Assembly (NCBI GenBank): GCA_025667525.1
Contig: JANFOE010002281.1
Coordinates: 1 to 64,000, forward strand
Length of the DNA: 64,000 nucleotides
Source of the DNA: Glebionis coronaria
Lineage: Eukaryota > Streptophyta > Magnoliopsida > Asterales > Asteraceae
Direction of reading: 5' to 3'
Positions 57,125-64,000 of the stretch are shown here, piece after piece. Position numbers and translations under genes: made by a program. A model generated the notes under the pieces. That model had not been told where the DNA came from. It saw only the letters and a list, made by a program, of their open reading frames with translations, and searched no databases. Within the stretch, counting starts at the first letter, position 1, and the number at the start of each line of letters is the position of its first letter.

Positions 57125-60100
57125 TTTAACACCCCCAATTTCGATCATAACAGCGGAAGGGTCATTGGGTGTTACTATCATGGTTCAATCTCATAATCAT
57201 AGAAAACGGCTCAAAACAAGTCGTTTTAATAAACATCCATTCAGTTTCATTTAAACAAGATAAAATTTCATACATGGTCCCGGATGATTCAAAAGTTTAC
57301 AAACTATTATAAATGATAAAAGTTATTTGAATGGATATGTTTTAGAAAAGCGGGCCAAAACATTTCAAATATGCAAGCTTCACGAAACCGCCTTCCTCGA
57401 GTGCCTTCTAAATGGACCTGAGATAAAACATGCTAAAAAGTCAGCAAAAATTTGCCGAGTGAATCTATAGAGTTTTTATTTAAATAAAGTGAACACAAGT
57501 ATGAAAAATAACCTTCCATGGTTAATAATTTATCAAAGACGACCATGTTGTATGGACATAATTATCGTTGTTATTTCTATAAGTCTCGTGAAATTGAACG
57601 TTAACATATATTATTTCAGCCCAACACACCTAGCCAAGTGCGTATATTTCTCTTATACAATTGCATCCGATGTTTCATTACTGGTGCATCACAACACCAC
57701 GCGATAGCTAGTCGCGACCGAACTGGGCGTCACCCCGATAGATCTATCCATAGTATTAGCGTTCTTTTCGATTAACAATTCACGATTCATGGGTCTTTAA
57801 GGCTAAACAAACTTATATAACAACTTTCATCTAAGCATACAATCGGGTCCTTTGTGTTCAATTTTAAAAACAAAGAGGGTTTACCACAACTTCTCGTTGC
57901 TCCCATCATTTATAATAAATACTTTTCCAATAATAAGGGTTTCCACAACTTCTTGTTGCACTCATACTTTTCCAATAATAAGGGTTTCCACAACTTCTTG
58001 TTGCACTCATACTTTTCCAATAAGTAGAGTTTCCACAACTTCTTGTTGCACCCTTTAATTTCAATAATTACCTTTCAAGTAAAATAGGGTTTCCACAACT
58101 TCTCGTTGCCCCCCTTTATTTTAGTAAAACAAGCATGTTATCCCCCTCGCGGGTTTTATAAAACAAGTAAACATGTTAAGAGCGAGGCTATAGACTCACC
58201 TTAGCCAATAGTGGTAATGAGACGATCGCCGACGATTAGTGATGCCCGTTAAAACACGAAAACCGCAACCTACCAAATAAGGCGCGTTCGTTAATAATCG
58301 ACTTAAGTATAAATCATACTTAAATAATATAAAAATCAAAATTACAAAACCAAGACAATCCCGAAAATTTTAATAATACAAGTGTTATTACTATACCCTT
58401 TTTATTCAACACTATTCTTTTAAACACTTGCACTTCCGATATTGACCCGTCATACGACGCCAAGTCAACGCAAGTCAACTTATCATTTTACTTCCCTCGG
58501 ACCAGTAGCCAAGTCATTTATATAATGACTTAACACTCGAGTAAGTCACCATGTCCAATAGTGAATACTCAACTCACGCCATACAAGTATTGAACTACGT
58601 GTCCAAAATACCACTCAGCATGTACACTCCAAATGTACACACCAATCTAACCTATCTAGACATGTCCGATTTCGACGAAACTTGGTGACAAACTCACACA
58701 TAATATGAATAAGACTCAGTAAAAGTTTCATTCAAAAATATTACTTCTAAGACCTTCTGCCCGACACATCTTCGTGTTATAAAAACGGGACAGATTTACG
58801 TCTTTGAATTGTAAAACCATTTCGACTTATCTAAACAATTCCGTTTATAAAACCGACACTCGGGTTTGAAAATAGACTCATGACCTGAGGTTTAGCAACT
58901 TACATCAGTCCTTGAACATTTTTAAAACTCATTCTATAGTCCCCGAGATTCGATCCAAATATCGACAACAATTTTCGGATTGTGCCGATACCCGTCTCCC
59001 GGTACACAAATACTAAAAGTAGCATAACTTTTCGCTCGAAATGAGTTAGAAGCTCATTCAAGCGGCAAATCGAAGCTAAAAGAATCCTCTACAAGCCTAT
59101 CCTATTAGTTTCATCATTTTCAAACAGTAAGATTTTCAAAAATCACGTTTTACCTACTGGTCTAAAATGCCTTTCTAAAAATCATACTAAAACAATTTTT
59201 CAACCCATTCCAACAATTTGTATACTCCTAATATTACCCCAATATCATCCTAACACATCTAACTAACCTATATCATCCTCAAATTCAATCTTACAAAAAT
59301 TAAATATATAAAAATCTTGCATGCAACCACTCAAAATTTTAAATATAATAATATTAACACTACTTACAAGCATAGAAATAGATCAAACACCCTTGTTCTT
59401 CATCAAAATTTGAAAGTTCTTGCATGTTGCATATTTTTACATCAAAATGATCACCATCAAATTTCCAACATGGGTCTTTTCTTAGTTTCTTTTGATTCAA
59501 GTTCAAAAATCAAAAATCAAAGGGTTAAAGGTGGGAGGGGTGGACGGTTTTAGCAAGAGAGGGAGAAGAGAGATGATTTATTTTATTAAAATGAATTTTA
59601 TATAAAAATTAGGTAGTGGGAAATCCATATATAGTGGGGTGGAGGGGTTGTTTTTGCCAATTTTGCATAGTTTTGGTCCAAAATGAGATTAAATAGTTGT
59701 AAGGGTAGAAAATGTAAATATTACATTTTAAAAAATATTTACGGGACTCGGGTTTCGTAAAAATACTTTTTAAAAGTTAAAACGCTTCAAAAATAAATTA
59801 ATATAACTTCGACACGACTTAAAACGTAATTAAATCGAAAACTTCGAAACTATTAAATATCGAGACAATCGATAATAAAACGTAAATTTTTGGGCATCCG
59901 TCGGTATCGCGATCATTCGTAGTTCTCGTCATTCGTTAAAACGAAAAATACGAGAAATAAAAATAAATATAAGAAAAATCATTTCCATGATTATTTGAGA
60001 ATATAATATCGATACTTAACATATTCCTTGTCGGTTTTCATCTAATCGACATTCTTACGCTAGTTTCAAGCCATAACCTTCTCGGTTAATCGATAATTTA

Positions 60101-60177
60101 AAATTCTCATTAAAATAAATTTATAATTCTTAATAGTCGAGACTAAAATAACGACCTGAAATTGACGGATTGTCACA
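57125..60177 (-). repeat. 5' LTR of Tekay-N
   Basis: Same 3053-base length as the 3' LTR at a constant offset of 5496, including the tandem repeat (57876-58111). Confidence 0.85.
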
Positions 60178-60290
60178 TGTTGTCAATACGTGGCGGAGAA
60201 TAACGGTCACGGATGGTGATTTGTTTATGTTGACGGTAGTCGACGCATAATCTCATGGTACCGTCCTTCTCCTTGAAGGTTCTTCTAGAA
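60178..60290 (-). pseudogene. pol: Tekay-2 reverse transcriptase remnant, upstream half
   Basis: The minus strand reads [20 protein letters not shown] then [12 protein letters not shown], corresponding to KKKDGTMRMCVDYRELNKLT and RYPLPRIDDL in chromoviruses. The Tekay-N target duplication lies in the codons for Asp-Asn-Met, so the nested insertion split this gene. Confidence 0.7.
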
Positions 60291-60814
60291 TATATGGGAA
60301 GATTTTGGAATAATCAACTGGCTATGCGTAAAAGGACTTAAGTAGTCGTGTCTTACTGACAACTAGAAATTTTTTGCGACCATGGCTAACAACGCACATG
60401 CTTGTAAGCATAGATAATTTGTACAGATTTTCCTGATGGAAAATCAAGCTGAATGTATTCAGGAGCCTGAACATTACTGTACATAATTATGAATCGTAGC
60501 AGGGTGTGTTGTTCATAGTCCATAATTAGGATAAAATTCATCTCGTATATGTCCGAGGAAATGCGTTAGCAGCTTGAATCTCATCATTAATTTGAAGGAA
60601 AACCTTCGTATACGTGGGAATACGAAAGGCGTCCTTCATGGTCATGAATATATGAAATATGGTGAAAGAAATGAAAGTGACATCGGAAACGTGACAGTTC
60701 TCACTGATGCGCCGGTAATGGTATTGAAATTCTTGTGGCCTGATTAATACATGGCACAACAAAATGGATATACCCTTGGAGGGTACCCTGAATTTCTTTG
60801 AAGTGTTCCATAGT

Positions 60815-60955
60815 TGGACGCGAGTCATGTGTCTTGACTCGTGTCTTGGAACTATAAGCATGACATATGTCTTGACTGGTGTCTTGACATGTGTCTTCAG
60901 AAAGTATACGTGAGACATGTGTCTTGACTGATGTCTTGACATGTGTCTCGAGACG
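60815..60955 (-). repeat. TGTCTTGAC repeat cluster in Tekay-2
   Basis: About nine copies of (C/A)TGTCTTGAC-like words, forming roughly 50-base higher-order units (ACATGTGTCTTGACT...). No gene. Confidence 0.6.
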
Positions 60956-60968
60956 TAAAATAATAGAA

Positions 60969-61521
60969 CTACAATATTAGGCTATTATGCCAGACTTGGC
61001 GGATCGGTTGGACTACTGATCCTTTGTATGTCTGATCACGTCCGTGGCCGGAGCCTCGGTTGCGATTTCTAGGATAGTTTCTGTCATAGTAGTGGTTACT
61101 ATCGTCCTGTCTGTCAGTTCCATGATGGTCATTCTCATGACCGTGATTCATGTAACTATTCAGCTGAGTGGCCGGCTGGTATCGGTTTGCACTCATATGG
61201 CTGAAATGACAGCCGAATGACGTGTGGCATGTAACTAAGAATTAGGGACAATGATTGATGGAAATCGTCTGATGGTGAAGCATCTTCTCGTCCAATTGCT
61301 TTGCTCTGACGCCTTTGTCTTCGTCTTGTAGGATCTCCAGGTTGTGAACAGCATCCGCATCTCGTAGCGTCTCCGAACGTCAGCAGCATCAACCTTAGTA
61401 ACATCTCCAAGTTATGAGCGACATCAGCAATCTTGTAGAATATCAGCAATTGAAAATACGCCTGAGATGATTCAGAATTGACTAGCGAATACTCATGAAG
61501 TATTGCAAGTGGAATACACAT
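60969..61521 (-). pseudogene. gag: Possible Tekay-2 gag remnant
   Basis: Two overlapping minus-strand frames give RRQSKAIGREDASPSDDFHQ and NRYQPATQLNSYMNHGHEND, then DRNYPRNRNRGSGHGRDQTY, an Arg/Gly/Asn-rich stretch like the basic part of chromovirus gag. No CCHC knuckle is visible. Position between leader and reverse transcriptase fits gag. Weak call. Confidence 0.4.
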
Positions 61522-62596
61522 GGATTAAGGTACGTGTAATACACATGAAATACGGTACGTGGAGTACACGTGGAATGCACATGAAATGATCGGTATGGGT
61601 CGATCATTTATCATGATTTAAGGAAAGTATATCGGTTAAACGGTTAGGAAAACCATCATGATAACCTGACAGTATTAGCATAGACATCATTTTGGTTATA
61701 TCGAGAAACGTTAAAGTGTGGTTACACAAAATTCAACGATGATTTGCCTGACAGCATGATCAGTGAAAACCAACCATGACTATCATGAAAGCAGAATTCA
61801 ATGAAATCCAACTATGTCTTGCATGAAGGCATAATAGCAAAAGAGGCGTAAGACGTAATCCACATGAAGACGGAATTATCATGAAGAAACATGAAACGAT
61901 TTAACATGAAGGAGTGTATAACATAATCAGCATGAAACTGAGTTTAACCATGACAGTATGAAAACATACTTGACATAAAAAACATAGTAACTTATGAGGG
62001 GACATAAAAAAAATTTATGCCAATAAATCATGAGAAAAATTTTATGCATGAATGCGTAATGTAGTTTATAAAAACCTTTATATGTGCGAGGGGACGCCTA
62101 TGGGTCGGTCCCAAAACAAAAGACATGGCGAGGGGACGCCTATCAGTTGGTCCCAAAGTTAAAAAAGTTTCGATAAAAGCACATGCGACTAAATAGGGCC
62201 AGTCCTGTACCAACCATTACTTAGTCATAATCCCCGCAACAGTGATACATGAAACATAAATAAATGAAACTTATCCGTCAAAACTTATCAGAAAAAAATT
62301 TATGTGACTAATTATGAACTACTGGGGTTAGTCCACATAGCCACAGTTCACGAGGAACATTATGCATGAAACAATGACACATAACTAAATATAAATGACG
62401 GTTGTCCATCCATATTAGTAAAACAATATCGATGAAAACATCAAGGTTAAAACCTCAAGGTGCTGAAAACATCATGGTTAAAACAACAATGCGCTGAAAA
62501 CATCAATACGTAGGATAACAAACGTTGGCTTAGGAAGCTCCTGGTGACTACCCACTAGTCACATGTCAAGTTTTAGAGCCTACAAGTCGAAGCCTT
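61522..62596 (-). other. Tekay-2 5' leader
   Basis: No frame. CATGAA/ACATGA words are very frequent (61740-61980), and paired hairpins lie near the priming site. Confidence 0.5.
62091..62154 (-). repeat. Paired leader hairpins of Tekay-2 (12-base loop)
   Basis: GGGAC (62091-62095) pairs with GTCCC (62108-62112) around GCCTATGGGTCG. GGGAC (62133-62137) pairs with GTCCC (62150-62154) around GCCTATCAGTTG. The loops match Tekay-1, but the stems differ in sequence while still pairing. Confidence 0.65.
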
Positions 62597-62609
62597 GGCT
62601 TTGATACCA
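62597..62609 (-). other. Primer binding site (tRNA-iMet type) of Tekay-2
   Basis: Minus strand TGGTATCAAAGCC, one base from the usual TGGTATCAGAGCC, four bases from the LTR. Confidence 0.8.
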
Positions 62610-62613
62610 TAAT

Positions 62614-64000
62614 TGTAACACCCCATTTTGATAATGGAATGTCACACGTAATTATGGCGTGTCATCAAAGCAAGCAAGGTAATATGTAGTAAAACATACA
62701 TGACCATAGGGTAAACCAGAATCAAACATCGGCCCCCCAACATAAGCCCAAAACATAATAAAGTAAATGAAATGAATGAAAGACTTATACAAGCATAAAT
62801 ATATGAAGGCAAAAAGGAAAAGAAGTCTCTACCAGCTTCCATCCTATGCACGTCCTCCAAATGCTCGAGTCTTTCCTAGGGTACCTGCCGTTTTGGGACA
62901 TGGAAAAGAAAGTAATGGCTGAGCAAAACGCTCAGTGCACGGATATAGACATAGTATGAATGACTAAAACATAATAAAGACTTAATAGCAGCGGAAATAT
63001 ATAAGTCCTGGAAAACCTGGAACATGTTCATAAAACTGGTTTTATAGTTTGAAAAGCCATATGTTTATTTGATGAAAATTGTTTAACATATTTTACCATT
63101 AGCCAATATAGGTCATGAAAATCCACCGTGCATGAATACTTGGAGGGGTGACCTCATCATGCAAATTAGAGGGGTTGCCTCTAATTTAATATACTGGTTT
63201 TGGGTAGGAGGGATCAGCTCCTTGTGAAGGATGCAAGGCACACACCACATTCAAACTGAGTAATCTGCTAAAAACATGTAACTATGATGCACCCATATGC
63301 CCCACATGATAAATATAATAATATGGCCAAAAGTTGAAGGGACGCCACGAGCAATCACTCCGCCGTGGGGAAGTCATAACACCAGTGCCTCTAGTGTTAT
63401 GGTTATGGTACCTCCATAACTAGGTGAAACTGGTCATGCATGTATATGGCTATAGGTATCTTAAATTAAACATAAGCAATCAAACATATAAACTTATACT
63501 ACGGGAAAACAGTTGGCTGCATACGGAGAATCCAAATAAGGAAAGAATGTCCATACTGAAAGGACGGGAATCCGTACCTTATGTCCAGTGAACGAAGAAG
63601 ACGAACGAAAGAGAGTCCTACTTCGGTATCACTAATGCTACATAAATACATACGTGTATAAGTATCTGATCACTAAATACGTAACTGGTTTCATGTTCTA
63701 TCTTAGCTTATTTTATACGTTCATGTCATGTTTTACGGTTTAAAGCTTTATACTGTATCTATCTTATATTCTGTCTATTCTGATTAAGTATTACTTGTAT
63801 TTCATGTATTATTATACTTACTGTGTAATAATAAGTAACTTTCTAAAAATAGCAGGTTTCCTAAAATAGAAAGTTTCCAAAAACAGAAAGTTACCAAAAA
63901 TAATAAGTTTCTAAAAATAGAAAGTTTCCAAAAATAGAATTAATGCTTAAAATAGATAAGTTTCTAAAAATAGAAAGTTTCCATAAATAGATATAAGCTG
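62614..64000 (-). repeat. 5' LTR of Tekay-2, cut by window end
   Basis: Matches the start of 46722-49891 closely with scattered substitutions; offset about 15892. It includes the 17-base array from 63838, with a unit order slightly different from the 3' LTR. Confidence 0.85.

Larger units (their letters stand above)
51629..60177 (-). mobile_element. Tekay-N: complete, very young non-autonomous chromovirus derivative
   Basis: 8549 bases: two 3053-base LTRs, tRNA-Met-like priming site, a 2443-base interior and a perfect target duplication TGTTG (51624-51628 and 60178-60182). The interior contains only the tail of an integrase/chromodomain region on the minus strand, broken by stops, and a leader with hairpin repeats. 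It must have moved with proteins from another element. The only LTR-to-LTR difference I found is G at 53421 against C at 58917. Confidence 0.85.
46722..64000 (-). mobile_element. Tekay-2: degenerate Tekay/Del-like chromovirus, extends past window
   Basis: 3' LTR 46722-49891, interior 49892-62613, 5' LTR from 62614 past the window end. The purine tract (TTTTTAGGGAGGAAGAGT) and tRNA-Met priming site are in place. Removing the nested element leaves only about 4.2 kb of interior, too short for a complete gag-pol with a long leader. A reverse transcriptase remnant (see 60178 and 51400) shows the group. The LTRs differ at a few percent of positions. Confidence 0.8.

Noticed and set aside
51629..60177. 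Assembly duplication of a 3 kb block
   Set aside because: The two blocks are the LTRs of one element: they are flanked by a 5-base target duplication, a priming site and a purine-rich tract in the right places.

Overview
The window is eukaryotic nuclear DNA from a higher plant. It is AT-rich and contains plant-type LTR retrotransposons with tRNA-primed priming sites, a plant L1-type LINE and a plant PIF/Harbinger transposase relic. From remembered families, the Athila polyproteins look most like those common in Asteraceae (daisy, lettuce and sunflower relatives); that placement is an inference. I see no intact host gene, no rRNA gene and no functional tRNA gene. Almost everything is transposable element, and most coding parts are broken by stops and frameshifts.

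Layout. (1) Positions 1-20466 hold two Athila-type Ty3/gypsy elements in tandem on the minus strand, sharing one 3.76 kb LTR (11373-15133). Athila-1 (1-15133) has gag, protease, reverse transcriptase/RNase H and integrase remnants. Athila-2 (11373-20466) stops inside the protease. (2) Positions 20467-24028 are the 5' end of a Tekay/Del-like chromovirus (Tekay-1, minus strand): LTR, tRNA-Met priming site, leader and the first codons of gag, fused directly to Athila-2. (3) Positions 24029-27532 are older sequence: a dead Harbinger (Plant_tran) transposase and a dead intron-containing coiled-coil gene. (4) Positions 27533-36803 are the 5' end of a Ty1/copia element (copia-1, plus strand). It is split by an L1-type LINE (minus strand), which is itself split by a complete 4.07 kb non-autonomous copia-like element (copia-N, 28404-32471, minus strand, target duplication CTTCC). 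(5) Positions 36804-45470 are a third Athila (Athila-3, minus strand), cut in its protease by the LTR of a second copia of the same family (copia-2, 45471-46721). (6) Copia-2 is cut by a second Tekay-like element (Tekay-2, 46722 to beyond the window end). The reverse transcriptase remnant of Tekay-2 is split by a complete, almost unaged non-autonomous chromovirus derivative (Tekay-N, 51629-60177, target duplication TGTTG).

The window is therefore a record of successive nested insertions. On the simplest reading the chain is copia-1 > Athila-3 > copia-2 > Tekay-2 > Tekay-N, with a side branch copia-1 > LINE > copia-N. Only the TSD-bounded innermost members (copia-N and Tekay-N) are proven by both ends.

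The most interesting unexplained signals are in non-coding parts of the elements. Copia leaders from two families carry arrays of short repeats with the sense-strand core ATTGCG. The two Tekay leaders carry paired hairpins with a conserved 12-base loop but different, still complementary stems. Similar small hairpin arrays occur in Tekay-N (loop TCCCATTC), in the Athila 3' non-coding region (loop GCCAT) and in the Tekay-1 LTR (CCGGTGG arms). Copia-N also carries what looks like a captured host promoter with G-boxes, a TATA box, an untranslated leader and a first splice donor. All readings were made by eye; no alignment or database search was run.
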